From NCBI GenBank assembly GCA_024742405.1, contig JANSYP010000003.1:186001-250000 (forward strand): a stretch of 64,000 bases of DNA, read 5' to 3'. Numbering within the stretch: position 1 is the first letter of the stretch; each line of letters begins with the position of its first letter. Source of the stretch: Paracoccaceae bacterium. Its GTDB lineage: Bacteria > Pseudomonadota > Alphaproteobacteria > Rhodobacterales > Rhodobacteraceae. The position numbers were made by a program, and so were the translations under genes. This document shows, one piece after another, positions 1 through 9,149 of the stretch. The notes beneath the pieces were generated by a model that was not told the DNA's origin, did no database searches, and saw only the letters and a program-made list of their open reading frames with translations.

Positions 1-339
1 CGACAGCATCTTGTTCACCATCGGCAGATCACGCATTTTCGCGTGCCAGACCTCGCGGAAATCCGCGACCAGATTGGCGGTGACGGCGTCTATGGCACTG
101 GCCTCCTCCGACCTCGCCGATCCGGGATCCTCCAGCACCATGAATTGTTCCTTGGGCGCGCTGCAGTTGGGACAGGACCAGTCCGGCGGCAGGGCGACAA
201 ACGGAGTTCCGGGCTCGACCTGCCGATAGTCGTCGCCATGGGCGGGATCATAGGGCGTCCAGCAGATCTTGCATTCCATGATCGCGGCCGGGCTGATCTT
301 GTCCGACGCACCCAGAAAAGATCCCTCGAAGCCGCTCAT
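1..339 (-). CDS. hupIJ: Rubredoxin-HybE fusion, hydrogenase assembly protein (partial)
   Basis: Reading on the minus strand from an ATG at 339, the product starts with about 20 residues and then a rubredoxin domain whose two iron-binding knuckles are visible (CKIC near residue 23 and CPNC near residue 57). After a short linker it continues into the start of a HybE/HupJ-type chaperone domain (NLVADFREVWHAKM, then LPMVNKMLS) and runs off the window edge, so the C terminus is not seen. Rubredoxin HupI and HybE-like HupJ are separate proteins in Rhizobium; they protect or assemble the FeS-containing small subunit HupS, especially under oxygen. The ATG overlaps the hupH stop as ATGA, indicating translational coupling at the end of the hup maturation operon. 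Confidence 0.85.
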   Translation of the reverse strand, partial: MSGFEGSFLGASDKISPAAIMECKICWTPYDPAHGDDYRQVEPGTPFVALPPDWSCPNCSAPKEQFMVLEDPGSARSEEASAIDAVTANLVADFREVWHAKMRDLPMVNKMLS

Positions 340-1175
340 GTGATCGCCTCCAGCACGCTGAGGACGCGCATCCCACTGTCGCTGAGATCCTCGGGCGCGG
401 CGACCATGACCTCCGGCGCCTTCGTCACCTCGAACGTGTCCAGAATGAGCGTGTCCATGGAGTTGAAGAAGTGCACCCGCCAGACATGAGGGAGGGCCGT
501 CGCGGAGATGCGACAGTTGCCATAGCCCCGGGACAGGACAGTCACCGACCCCTCGCCCAGGGCGGCGTCGAGCCAGAGCAGGTCAGGCTCGGTATGGGGC
601 AGCAATGTCAGGTTGATGACGTGGAGATCCGCCTCCCCCGTGAAGGCGGCGGACTTGTCGTTCAACTCCACCAGCAGCGGCGGCGCGTTCTGAACCCCGT
701 CGGCCATCGGGGTCCGGCTACCCTGGCCTGCGCGGCGAGGCACAAATGGATCAGCCGTCACGCAGGCCGGAACTGACGCCACATCGATCCGGTCCACACC
801 GGCCCCCGTCACGCGCCAGACACCGGCAAACACGCTCTCCTGAATGGCCAGCGCCGGCACGCCCCAGACCTTGGCGGACACTTCGCCTTCGCCCAGGGTT
901 TCGGCGATCAGCGCCAGATTGGCTTGGTCCAGACCGCTCAGGTCAAACTGTGTCTCGCGCCCGTCATCCGCGGCGATCCGGCAGGCGGCGGCCACGTCCT
1001 TCAACAGGCGCAGCGCCGGGCCGAACTTGTCGGGCGCCACCTCGACATCGGGCAGGTGGGGGGCGTAGGTCCGCATGTCCTGAGGCAGCGGCATGTAGTC
1101 GAGCTTTTCGTCCTCGCTCTCCAAAGGCTGCGAACCGGGGCCGAAACCGGTGGGGGGCATTGTGAAATTGCTCAT
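336..1175 (-). CDS. hupH: Hydrogenase expression/formation protein HupH (HyaF family)
   Basis: The 279-residue product has the usual length and N terminus of HupH/HyaF, with a proline-rich start followed by EDEKLDYMPLPQDMRTY. The family acts in maturation of the uptake hydrogenase, probably on the small subunit or its FeS clusters; the exact biochemical role is not settled. The open frame extends further upstream, but the start at 1175 gives the conserved MSNF-type N terminus and leaves a 10-nt gap to hupG. The gene sits in the minus-strand maturation run hupD-F-G-H-IJ. Confidence 0.9.
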   Translation of the reverse strand: MSNFTMPPTGFGPGSQPLESEDEKLDYMPLPQDMRTYAPHLPDVEVAPDKFGPALRLLKDVAAACRIAADDGRETQFDLSGLDQANLALIAETLGEGEVSAKVWGVPALAIQESVFAGVWRVTGAGVDRIDVASVPACVTADPFVPRRAGQGSRTPMADGVQNAPPLLVELNDKSAAFTGEADLHVINLTLLPHTEPDLLWLDAALGEGSVTVLSRGYGNCRISATALPHVWRVHFFNSMDTLILDTFEVTKAPEVMVAAPEDLSDSGMRVLSVLEAIT

Positions 1176-1185
1176 CTGTCGTCCC

Positions 1186-1569
1186 TCATTCCGCCGCGAT
1201 GGGTAGCGCAAGGATCTGGGTGATCCGCGTAACGTAGTCCTGCCAGTCGCGCACTTTCGGGATCCCACCGATCATCCGGCCCTCACGGTAGAAAATAAGG
1301 CTCGGCGTCTTGAAGACCTTGGCCTCATCGCGGACATCGGCCTCGACAGTATCGGCGACGACGGCGCAGTCGAACTGTCCCTGAAACGCAAGCTGCAACT
1401 CCGGCAGAATGACAGCCACGTCGGGCGTTTCGAGATTGCGCGCCGCGTTGCCGGGCACGAAGAGCACATGGGTGCCAGGTGCTTCGGTAAAGGCCGCGAC
1501 GTCGGCCATTGTAGCCAGCGCAGGCCAGCCCAGGTCGTCGGTCAGGCGGGTGATCAGCGGGTGGGTCAC
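1186..1569 (-). CDS. hupG: Thioredoxin-like hydrogenase chaperone HupG (HyaE family)
   Basis: The product is 127 residues long with the thioredoxin-like fold pattern of HyaE/HupG (VLFVPGNAARN strand-loop, then FDCAVVAD and a TPSLIFYREG segment equivalent to the cis-proline strand). It lacks the CxxC motif, as is normal for this family. HyaE/HupG proteins are known to bind the Tat signal of the hydrogenase small subunit and act as proofreading chaperones before export. It lies between hupF and hupH with gaps of about 10 nt, consistent with one transcript. Confidence 0.9.
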   Translation of the reverse strand: MTHPLITRLTDDLGWPALATMADVAAFTEAPGTHVLFVPGNAARNLETPDVAVILPELQLAFQGQFDCAVVADTVEADVRDEAKVFKTPSLIFYREGRMIGGIPKVRDWQDYVTRITQILALPIAAE

Positions 1570-1579
1570 ATTGGCCTCC

Positions 1580-1894
1580 TCAGGCTATGGTCTTGTTCGC
1601 GTCGCGCGCGGCTTGCAAATGGGCGGGCAGCCGCGGCCCGGTGGCTTCGAGATCGGCAAAGGCATCGCCCAGATCGCGGCCTTCCATGAGCGCGCGCAAG
1701 CCGCCCAGAGCGGCAGAGATCTTGGCCGCTTCGTCGGCGGAGATCACCTCGCGCGAGGCGCCTAGGAAATTCAGAACCCAGTCGCCCGGTGCGGCCTCCG
1801 GCGTCAGAGAAAGATCGATCAACTCGCCAGTGCCGACCGCGCGGCCCGCGATCCCGTCTACGGACAGAAGCTGCATGGGAACCCCGACGCACAT
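1580..1894 (-). CDS. hupF: HypC/HupF-family hydrogenase chaperone
   Basis: The 104-residue product begins MCVGVPMQL, the signature N terminus of HypC/HupF proteins, in which Cys2 binds the Fe(CN)2CO precursor or the large-subunit precursor. HupF differs from HypC by a C-terminal extension (104 residues against about 75-80), which is present here. In Rhizobium HupF stabilises HupL during synthesis under oxygen. It is followed by hupG and preceded by hupD with a 3-nt gap. Confidence 0.92.
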   Translation of the reverse strand: MCVGVPMQLLSVDGIAGRAVGTGELIDLSLTPEAAPGDWVLNFLGASREVISADEAAKISAALGGLRALMEGRDLGDAFADLEATGPRLPAHLQAARDANKTIA

Positions 1895-1897
1895 GGC

Positions 1898-2506
1898 TCA
1901 GTCCGCCGCCGGAAAGAAGCGGTCGTCGCCGGTGCGGCAGGCGGCATCCTCGCTGGGACGCCCGCGTTCATAGGCGCTCCGCAGGATCGAAGCGTCGGCC
2001 AGCAGCCGCGCATCCCCCTGTCCGGGCCGGGCATGAATGCCCAGCTCGCGCAGTTTCCGCAGCGCGATGGCAATCGCAGGTTCGATGCGGGCCGCCACGA
2101 TGTCACGCAGACCGCCGCCGTAGTCTTCCAGTTCTTCGGGCTGACAGCCGATCAGGATCAGGGTCTGCGGACAGTAGCCCATCAGCTGTGCCGTCGCGAT
2201 CACGTCCTGAAACCCGGTCTGGTGCAGGCTCATTTTCTTGGCGCCCATAAAGGCGGGGACGTCATCGCCCTCGATCACCTTCATGGTCCCCGCAGGCAGG
2301 CCATAGTCGATGGCGTCGAAGACCAGCAGAATGTCGGCCTCTTCCAGAAAGGGCAGAAGATAGAGACCCTGCGTGCCGCCGTCGAGGATCTGGACATTGG
2401 CGTCGAAGGCCCAGTTCTCGGCCAGGGTCTCGACGCAGCGGACACCGAACCCTTCGTCTGCCCAAAGCACGTTGCCGATGCCGAGAATTAGCGCCCGCTG
2501 GCTCAT
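1898..2506 (-). CDS. hupD: Hydrogenase large-subunit maturation endopeptidase HupD
   Basis: The 202-residue product opens with the family motif GIGNVLWADEGFGV, in which the Glu is one of the nickel-sensing ligands of HyaD/HybD-type proteases; a DAIDYG segment supplies the second acidic ligand. HupD cleaves the C-terminal tail of HupL after nickel insertion. The start at 2506 was chosen because translation there gives the conserved N terminus, while the longer open frame upstream has no family similarity. It is the first gene after the hupC terminator, with a 287-nt gap. Confidence 0.92.
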   Translation of the reverse strand: MSQRALILGIGNVLWADEGFGVRCVETLAENWAFDANVQILDGGTQGLYLLPFLEEADILLVFDAIDYGLPAGTMKVIEGDDVPAFMGAKKMSLHQTGFQDVIATAQLMGYCPQTLILIGCQPEELEDYGGGLRDIVAARIEPAIAIALRKLRELGIHARPGQGDARLLADASILRSAYERGRPSEDAACRTGDDRFFPAAD

Positions 2507-2738
2507 TGCCCTCTCCCCTTGTCTGTCCCTCGCGAGCGGAAGATGTCTTTCCGGTCGCCCCTCAAGGTGAGAGTAAGCTTTTTGGTTCCGGTCGGGCGCA
2601 CCATCTGCACAAAAGCTGGATTCAAGATAACGCATTGAATTGAAGCTGTTTATCCGTATGCGATTGTATTCTGAGCCGTTTGGAGTGGAAAGTTAATAAT
2701 CGATTGTCGTGAGAAGTGATTATCTCTTGACCATTAGA

Positions 2739-2766
2739 AAAGGCGGGCGACTCAGCGCCCGCCTTC
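2739..2766 (-). terminator. Rho-independent terminator after hupC
   Basis: On the minus strand a stem of AGGCGGGCG paired with CGCCCGCCT (perfect 9 bp, six-base loop) is followed by a short T-rich stretch (TTTCTAA). It lies about 30 nt downstream of the hupC stop and 230 nt upstream of hupD, so it probably limits read-through from the structural genes into the maturation genes. Confidence 0.75.
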
Positions 2767-2793
2767 CGGCTTCCTGCTAAGGGTCCCGTTAGG

Positions 2794-3543
2794 TCAATTC
2801 GGATCGTCGTCCTTGAAGGTCCGATGACCCGAAATCATGGTCGAAACGATCGACTGCCGGCTCATGATGTCCTCACGGATCGCCACGTAGATATGGATGA
2901 TCATGAAGATCACGATCCACCACATGCCCAGATGGTGAAGCGTGTGGACCACGTGGCTGTTGCCGCCGACGACCAGGAACACCCAACCGAACATGCGGTC
3001 GGCCCAGCTGCCGGCCCCCAGCCCTTCGCCATAGAGCGCGAAGCCGGTTATGATCATGAAGCCGACACCCAGCGTGACGAAACAGAACATCGCCAATTGG
3101 GCCAGAGGGTTGTGGCCAACGTATTTTTTGGGGCGCTTTTCCAGAAACAGGTACCAGCGGATCTCGAACAGTACCTCGCGCCACCACTCGACGTTGAGGA
3201 TCGGCAGATAGAACATCTGGCGCGCGTGGTGGTTGCCGAAGATGGCCCAGTACATCCGGCCGAGAAAGGCGACCGCCAGAATGTTGCCGGCGGCGAAATG
3301 GGCAAACCGGATATAGCCGAAGGTGAACTGGTGCGTTGCTTCGGCAATGATCATGGTGGGCGGCGGAGATCCGATCAGGTAGCCCGTCACGCAGAGCACC
3401 ACGATCGCGGCCGCGTTGATCCAGTGCCAGAGGCGCACGGGCACCTCGTAGACATAGACACTGGTCTGGCGGGAGACATGGGCCAGATCCTCGGCATCGG
3501 CATCGGTTCCGGCAAGCGGTGAGGAGGCTGTGCTGTCGGTCAT
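2794..3543 (-). CDS. hupC: Ni/Fe-hydrogenase b-type cytochrome subunit HupC
   Basis: The 249-residue product has four or more hydrophobic membrane segments (around residues 40-60, 80-100, 150-175 and 195-225) and conserved histidines for two b haems (RLWHWINA, FAHF, HHLGMWW, HIYVA). HupC anchors the HupSL dimer to the periplasmic face of the membrane and passes electrons from H2 to the quinone pool. Its ATG overlaps the stop of the 72-residue upstream gene as ATGA. The N-terminal 30 residues before the first helix are hydrophilic, as in other HupC proteins. Confidence 0.95.
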   Translation of the reverse strand: MTDSTASSPLAGTDADAEDLAHVSRQTSVYVYEVPVRLWHWINAAAIVVLCVTGYLIGSPPPTMIIAEATHQFTFGYIRFAHFAAGNILAVAFLGRMYWAIFGNHHARQMFYLPILNVEWWREVLFEIRWYLFLEKRPKKYVGHNPLAQLAMFCFVTLGVGFMIITGFALYGEGLGAGSWADRMFGWVFLVVGGNSHVVHTLHHLGMWWIVIFMIIHIYVAIREDIMSRQSIVSTMISGHRTFKDDDPN

Positions 3544-3758
3544 GGCCGCGCTCTCTTGTCCCGCGCCAGCCGTCTGCGCACGCGGCGCAAGGCGGCAAGC
3601 CCGCCCACTACGGCCACAAAGGCCGCCAGAACCAGCACGATGACATGGTCCCCCGAAGTCAGCCAGTGGGCGCTCCCTTGCACGACGGCTTCCTCATGGC
3701 CGCCATGGGCGAGGGCTGTTCCGGCGCTCAGCACATATGCCGTGATCGCGTGTCTCAT
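3540..3758 (-). CDS. Small exported/membrane protein between hupL and hupC, unknown function
   Basis: The 72-residue product has an N-terminal signal-like segment ending ALAHGGHEE, a short hydrophilic histidine-containing stretch, one strong transmembrane helix (about residues 38-58) and a very basic tail (RRVRRRLARDKR). I do not recognise a family. It is tightly packed: 12 nt after hupL and overlapping hupC by ATGA, so it is very likely translated. Inference: a single-span accessory of the HupSLC complex, with the basic tail in the cytoplasm; the HGGH cluster could bind metal. Confidence 0.7.
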   Translation of the reverse strand: MRHAITAYVLSAGTALAHGGHEEAVVQGSAHWLTSGDHVIVLVLAAFVAVVGGLAALRRVRRRLARDKRARP

Positions 3759-3770
3759 GATCTCTCCCTC

Positions 3771-5561
3771 TCAGCGGACCTTGACGGTCGTCAGTTCGTC
3801 GCCATCGGGCGACATCACATGGGTGGAACAGGCGAGGCAGGGATCGAAACTGTGCAGGGTGCGCAGGATTTCGACCGGCTCCTCGGGCCGCTCCATCTTG
3901 GTGTTCATCAGCGCGGCCTCGAAGGCGCCGATGTTGCCCTGGCTGTCGCGTGGGGAGCCGTTCCAGGTGGTGGGAACGACGCACTGGTAGTTCTCGATGC
4001 GCCCGTCCTTGATCCGCACCCAGTGACCCAAAGCTCCTCGCGGCGCCTCCGACATACCGACGCCCTTGGCTTCGGCGGGCCATGTGGAGGGGTCCCATTT
4101 GGCGATGTTCGCGGTGCTCTCGTCGCCGTTCTTGATGTTGGTCACAAGCTTGTCGAAGAACTGCTTTTGCAGGCGCCCGCAATACTCGCTTTCCAGCGCA
4201 CGCGCCGCAGTCCGGCCCAGCGTCGAGAAGAGCGCATCGACCGGCAAATCCATCGTGGTCAGCAGCCCGTTGACCTGCTCGGTGATGTCTTCGTGCCCGC
4301 TTGCGTAGCCGACGATGTAGCGGGCCAGTGGGCCTACCTCCATCGGGTTGCCGCGCCAGCGGGGCGCCTTGATCCAGCTGTACTTGGCGGCCTCGTCGAT
4401 CTCTTCGATATTCGTGCGGGTGCCCTTGGTGTTCGCGCCCAGCTCGAAGTTCGCCTCGGTCACCCCGTCCCAGGGATGCAGGCCCTTGCCGGGCTCGCCA
4501 TACTCGTACCAGCTGTGATCGACGAACTCCTGGATCTGCTCGGGATCGCGCACATCCACATCATGCACGGTGGTCAGGTCGCCATTGGTGATGGCCCCGC
4601 GTGGCAGATGCATGTTCGCGGCCGAGTAGTCGTTGGCGTTCTCGGGGATATCGCCATAGGCCATGACGCATTGCGAGCTGAGCCCGCCGCCATAGAGCCA
4701 GTTCTTGTAGAACCCGCCGATGGCTACGACATCGGGCAGGTACACGTTCTTGTTGAAGTCGATGCATTTGTCGATGATCGAGCTGACAAGGTTCAGCCGT
4801 TCCATGTTTATCGCGCCGACAGCGCCCGTAGAATGGACGTTGATCGGACAAGGCACGCCGCCGACCAGCCAGTTGGGATGGGGGTTCTTACCGCCGAAGA
4901 TCGTATGGATCTTCACGATCTCCTTCTGCAGGTCGAGCGCCTCCAGATAGTGGGTGGTGGCCATCAGATCCGCTTCGGGCGGCAGTAGATAGGCGGGATT
5001 GTCCCAGTAGCCGTTCTTGAAGAGGCCGAGCTGACCGCTTTCCACGAACTGCTTGAGCCGGTTCTGCACGTCCCGGAAATAGCCCGGCGACGACAGCGGA
5101 TGGCTGGGCGAGACCGCCTGCTGCAACTCGCTCGTCGCCTTGGGATCGGCCCGCAACGCGTTGATCGGATTCACCCAGTCGAGCGCATGCAGATGGTAGA
5201 AATGCACGATGTGGTCGTGAATCTGCAGGTTCAGCTGCATCATGTTGCGGATGGAGTTGGCGTTTTCCGGGATGGTGATCCCGAGCGCATCCTCGACCGC
5301 CCGTACCGATGTGAGTGCATGAGTGCCGGTACAGACGCCGCAGATCCGTTCGGTGAAGGCCCAGGCATCGCGCGGATCGCGCCCTTTCAGGATCACTTCG
5401 AGCCCGCGCCACATCGTTCCCGTGGAGACGGCGTTTCGAATGATCCCTTCATCGTCCACATTCACTTCGCAGCGCATGTGGCCTTCGATCCGTGTAACCG
5501 GATCGACGACGATCCGCTGGCCGGTATTATCGAGGTCGAAACCGTTCGGCGTGATGGTCAT
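3771..5561 (-). CDS. hupL: Uptake [NiFe]-hydrogenase large subunit HupL
   Basis: The 596-residue product carries both nickel-binding motifs of group 1 enzymes: RICGVC at residues 72-77 and DPCLACSTH at 573-581. The latter is followed by a 15-residue tail ([15 protein letters not shown]) that HupD must remove after the histidine. HupL oxidises H2 and, with HupS, is exported through the small-subunit Tat signal. It is 3 nt downstream of hupS and upstream of the small membrane gene and hupC. Confidence 0.97.
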   Translation of the reverse strand: MTITPNGFDLDNTGQRIVVDPVTRIEGHMRCEVNVDDEGIIRNAVSTGTMWRGLEVILKGRDPRDAWAFTERICGVCTGTHALTSVRAVEDALGITIPENANSIRNMMQLNLQIHDHIVHFYHLHALDWVNPINALRADPKATSELQQAVSPSHPLSSPGYFRDVQNRLKQFVESGQLGLFKNGYWDNPAYLLPPEADLMATTHYLEALDLQKEIVKIHTIFGGKNPHPNWLVGGVPCPINVHSTGAVGAINMERLNLVSSIIDKCIDFNKNVYLPDVVAIGGFYKNWLYGGGLSSQCVMAYGDIPENANDYSAANMHLPRGAITNGDLTTVHDVDVRDPEQIQEFVDHSWYEYGEPGKGLHPWDGVTEANFELGANTKGTRTNIEEIDEAAKYSWIKAPRWRGNPMEVGPLARYIVGYASGHEDITEQVNGLLTTMDLPVDALFSTLGRTAARALESEYCGRLQKQFFDKLVTNIKNGDESTANIAKWDPSTWPAEAKGVGMSEAPRGALGHWVRIKDGRIENYQCVVPTTWNGSPRDSQGNIGAFEAALMNTKMERPEEPVEILRTLHSFDPCLACSTHVMSPDGDELTTVKVR

Positions 5562-5564
5562 GGC

Positions 5565-6665
5565 TCAGACCTCCTCTTTGTTGGTTTCCGGCGTGGATTG
5601 GGTCTTCTTCTGCGCCTGCTTCAGCGCCGAGACCGCCGCATGGATTGCAATGGCGCCGCCGACGACACCCGCTGCGGCAAAGCCCACCTGATCGGCGTTC
5701 TTTTCCACGCCGAACTGGGTCAGATCGGTGACGCGGTCATAAAAGCTGCCCTGGTCCCAGAATCCGTCCTCGGAGCAGCCGATGCAGCCATGGCCGGACT
5801 GGATCGGAAAGGAGGTCCCTTCGTTCCAGCCGATGGTCGAGCAGGCATTGTAGGTCGTCGGTCCCTTGCAGCCCATCTTGTAGAGGCAATAGCCCTTGCG
5901 CGCGTTGTCGTCGTCCCAGGTCTCGATGAACTGGCCGGCATCGAAATGCGGACGGCGGTAGCATTTGTCGTGGATGCGCTGGCCATAGAACATCGCTGGC
6001 CGGCCCTGACGGTCGAGTTCGGGCAGCCGGTCGAAGGTCAGCATGTAGGTGATCACGCCGGTCATCACCTCGGCGATGGGCGGGCATCCGGGGATCTTGA
6101 TGATCGGCTTGTCGGTGATGACCTTGTGCACCGGCGTGGCTTGCGTCGGGTTCGGCTTGGCCGCCTGAACGCAGCCGTATGAGGCGCATGCCCCCCAGCT
6201 GATCACAGCCTTGGCGCCCTCGGCCACATGACGCAGTTTTTCGACAAAGGGCTTGCCGGCCGAGATGCAGAACATCCCGTCCTCGTTCAGCGGCGGGTTA
6301 CCCTCCACGGCGAGGATGTAGTTGCCGTGGTACTTTTCCATCGCCTCGTCGAGCGCCGCTTCGGCCGCATGACCGGCGGCGGCCATCAGAACGTGCTGGT
6401 AGTCGAGCGAGATCATCGACAGCACCACGTCCTTGGCCAACGGGTGCGCGCCGCGGATGAAGCTTTCCGAGCAGCAGGTGCATTCCAGACCGTTGAGCCA
6501 GATCACTGGTGTGCGTGGCTTGGTTTCCATCGCGTGGGCAATCTGCGGCACGAACGCGGGGCCAAGCCCGAGCGCCGACGCGGTCAGCGAGCAGTATTTC
6601 ATGAAGGACCGGCGGGTGATCCCCTGGGTGCGCATCACGTCATAGAAGGTTTCGATCTCGGGCAC
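5565..6665 (-). CDS. hupS: Uptake [NiFe]-hydrogenase small subunit HupS
   Basis: The product has a Tat signal (ITRRSFMK, residues 16-23) ending near AHA, and after it the proximal-cluster cysteines in [15 protein letters not shown]-terminal hydrophobic anchor ([18 protein letters not shown]) follows the FeS domain. The long upstream open frame has no family similarity; I chose GTG at 6665 because GGAGG lies 7 nt before it and it gives [10 protein letters not shown], the typical HupS N terminus, for a total of 366 residues. It passes electrons from HupL to HupC. Confidence 0.95.
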   Translation of the reverse strand: MPEIETFYDVMRTQGITRRSFMKYCSLTASALGLGPAFVPQIAHAMETKPRTPVIWLNGLECTCCSESFIRGAHPLAKDVVLSMISLDYQHVLMAAAGHAAEAALDEAMEKYHGNYILAVEGNPPLNEDGMFCISAGKPFVEKLRHVAEGAKAVISWGACASYGCVQAAKPNPTQATPVHKVITDKPIIKIPGCPPIAEVMTGVITYMLTFDRLPELDRQGRPAMFYGQRIHDKCYRRPHFDAGQFIETWDDDNARKGYCLYKMGCKGPTTYNACSTIGWNEGTSFPIQSGHGCIGCSEDGFWDQGSFYDRVTDLTQFGVEKNADQVGFAAAGVVGGAIAIHAAVSALKQAQKKTQSTPETNKEEV

Positions 6666-6893
6666 GTGGCGTCCTCCGGCTGGTCCCATGCTGGCTGCCG
6701 GGCGTACCGGTGCCATCCTCCCCACCAGGCTGGGCCGGTATGCGGTCGTGCTCAAAGGAAAAGAGCGAGCTGCAGCGTCTGTGGAATTCCCTATGCAAAT
6801 CAGAGACTCGCAGCTGAGAACCAGGTAGATATGCGTGACCGGACCGGTCGATGCCTGACCGAATTGCAAACTGGCTGGCCAGTTTCTTACCGC
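6666..6893 (-). promoter_or_regulatory. hypF-hupS intergenic region with inverted repeat
   Basis: These 228 nt should hold the hupSL promoter. At 6868-6885 lies a perfect inverted repeat AAACTGGC-TG-GCCAGTTT, only 8 nt below the hypF stop. It has no clear T-run on the minus strand, so it could be a weak hypF terminator or a protein-binding site. I searched for the HupR consensus TTG-N5-CAA and found no exact copy. I did not find a GG-N10-GC element convincing enough to name a sigma-54 promoter. Confidence 0.4.
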
Positions 6894-9149
6894 TCAGCGC
6901 AGGTGTGCGGCCGCTGCGACCAGCGCTTGCCCCAAGGCCAGCCCGCCATCATTCGCAGGTATCTTGGTGTGGATGAGCACCGGCAGATCGGTCAGCTGGG
7001 CGCAGCACAAATCCAACAGCGTGGCGTTCTGAAAGCAGCCACCCGAGAGGGCCACGGCGCGCGCCTGCCCGGTTTCGACGAGAGCCCGAGCCGGAGCACA
7101 GAAGGCCGCAGCCAGCCCGGCGTGGAAGCGGGCGGCCATCACGGCTGCCGGAGTGCCGACCGACATGTCCTGTGCCCAGGCGCGGAACAGCGGCGCAGGA
7201 TCGAGATCCGGTCCGAACGGGTAGGGCTCGGCGAAGGCGCCAGGTGCCGAAAGGGCCATCGTCTCCAGCGCCATCGCCGCCTCGCCTTCGTAGCTTTGCC
7301 CCGCGACGCAAAGACCGAGCGCGGCTGCAAACGCATCGAAAAGCCGGCCGGCGGAGCTCGACAACGGAGCGTTCACGCCGGCAATCGCGGCCTGCCGTAC
7401 GAGCGCCAGAGGATGGTCGGCCAAACGCTCGTCGGCCAGTGCGGACATGCCCGCCTGATCCAGTCGGATCAGCAGATTGCGCCATGGCTGACGTTGCGCC
7501 GCATCCCCGCCCACCAAGGGCGCGGGGCGCAGGTAGGCCACGCGCTCGAATCCGTGATAGTCGCCCAGCAGAAGCTCTCCGCCCCAGATCGTGCCTTCAG
7601 ATCCCAGCCCGAGCCCGTCGAGGACGATCCCGGCAACCGCACCGTCCTCCAGCCCCCAGCCATTCTCCCCCAGACAGGTGGCCAGATGGGCGTGGTGGTG
7701 CTGCACCTCCACCAATGGCTTACGCCCTGCCCGCGCGACGGAGTGCTGCGAGGACCGGTAGCCGGCATGCAAATCACAGGCGAACACCTCCGGAGCATGG
7801 TCGAAGAGCTCCGCATAATCCGCATCCGCCCTGCGAAACTCATCCCAGGTCAGCGCGTCGTCCAGATCGCCCAGATGATGCGAGAGCAGCGCCTGCCCGT
7901 TCTTGATCAGACAGATCGCCGATTTCAGATGCGCGCCAAATGCCGTCACCTGTGGCACGTCCTTGAATCCGGGCGGCAGAGGAAGCGTCCCGGGCACCCG
8001 CCCGCGCGCCCGGCGCAGGACCATTGGGCCGCGCGCCGTGATCCGCTCGACCGAGTCGTCTAGCCGACGCACGATGTCCCGATCATGCATCACGAAGGCG
8101 TCGACAATCCCGTCCAGCTTGTCGCGGGCTTCAGCGTTGCCGATCACCTGCGGCTCGCCGCTGAGATTGCCTGATGTCATCACCAGCGGCACGCCGACCG
8201 CGGCCAGAAGCAGATGGTGGAGCGGCGTATAGGGCAGCATCCAGCCAAGCCGGGACTGACCGGGAGCTAGACTGTCGGGCAACGCACCGCGCCCCGGCGC
8301 GATCAGCACGATCGGGGCTGCGGGGTCCGACAGCAGCGCCATCTCTGCCTCGGTTGGGGCACCATAGTCTTTGATGTGATGCTCGGTTCCCATCAGGGCA
8401 AAGGGTTTGCCAGGCCGACGTTTGCGGTCGCGCAGCAACTCGATGGCGACGGAGTTTGTGGCGTCGCAGGCCAAATGAAAGCCGCCGAGACCCTTGATGG
8501 CAAGGACCTGTCCGGACCTCAGTTGGTTTGCCGCTTTGGCTACCGGATCGCCTGGGACTTCCACCCCATCAGCCTCGAGCCAGAGGCGCGGGCCGCATTT
8601 GGCGCAAGCGACGGGCTGGGCATGAAAACGCCGGTCCGCCGGATCGGCGTACTCCACGGCGCAGTCCCCGCACATCGCGAACTCGGCCATTGATGTCTGC
8701 CCCCGGTCGTAGGGCAGATGGTGCAGAATGGTGAAGCGCGGACCGCAATGGGTGCAGTTGGTGAAGGCATAGCCGGCGCGGCGCGGGTCGGAGCCCGAAA
8801 TGTCGACCACGCAGTCTGCGCAGGTTGCCGCGTCGGGCGTTACACGGGTATCGGCCCCGCGCGCGCCGGATCCGGAAATCTGAAACCCGTCAGGCGGTCT
8901 GTCGAAACGAAACGCCTCGCTTTGAATGGCATCGACCCGCGCCAGGGGTGGCGCCTCGGCAGCAATCGCGGCCTCGAACCCATCGAGATCAGGGCCGATT
9001 ACATGGATCAAAACGCCTTCGGCATCGTTACGAACATCACCGCGGAGGCCGCGCGCCCGTGCCAACTGCCAGATGAAAGGGCGAAAGCCCACGCCCTGAA
9101 CCTGACCGCGCACGCGGATGCGGCGGGTTTCGCTCAATGCACTGTACAT
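6894..9149 (-). CDS. hypF: Carbamoyltransferase HypF
   Basis: HypF makes the CN ligands of the NiFe cofactor from carbamoyl phosphate. The 751-residue product shows all expected parts in order: acylphosphatase domain (RGQVQGVGFRPF), two zinc knuckles (CADC then CTHCG, and CGDC then CAKCG), a YrdC-like domain, and a Kae1-like C terminus with the metal motif VQHHHAHLATC and GGCFQN. I chose the ATG at 9149 rather than the TTG at 9158. Either way it overlaps the end of hupV, showing coupling between sensor and maturation genes. Confidence 0.95.
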   Translation of the reverse strand: MYSALSETRRIRVRGQVQGVGFRPFIWQLARARGLRGDVRNDAEGVLIHVIGPDLDGFEAAIAAEAPPLARVDAIQSEAFRFDRPPDGFQISGSGARGADTRVTPDAATCADCVVDISGSDPRRAGYAFTNCTHCGPRFTILHHLPYDRGQTSMAEFAMCGDCAVEYADPADRRFHAQPVACAKCGPRLWLEADGVEVPGDPVAKAANQLRSGQVLAIKGLGGFHLACDATNSVAIELLRDRKRRPGKPFALMGTEHHIKDYGAPTEAEMALLSDPAAPIVLIAPGRGALPDSLAPGQSRLGWMLPYTPLHHLLLAAVGVPLVMTSGNLSGEPQVIGNAEARDKLDGIVDAFVMHDRDIVRRLDDSVERITARGPMVLRRARGRVPGTLPLPPGFKDVPQVTAFGAHLKSAICLIKNGQALLSHHLGDLDDALTWDEFRRADADYAELFDHAPEVFACDLHAGYRSSQHSVARAGRKPLVEVQHHHAHLATCLGENGWGLEDGAVAGIVLDGLGLGSEGTIWGGELLLGDYHGFERVAYLRPAPLVGGDAAQRQPWRNLLIRLDQAGMSALADERLADHPLALVRQAAIAGVNAPLSSSAGRLFDAFAAALGLCVAGQSYEGEAAMALETMALSAPGAFAEPYPFGPDLDPAPLFRAWAQDMSVGTPAAVMAARFHAGLAAAFCAPARALVETGQARAVALSGGCFQNATLLDLCCAQLTDLPVLIHTKIPANDGGLALGQALVAAAAHLR

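Noticed and set aside
6228-8063. Plus-strand frame of 611 codons over hupS and hypF
   Set aside because: It is the mirror of conserved hydrogenase genes with no family resemblance of its own.
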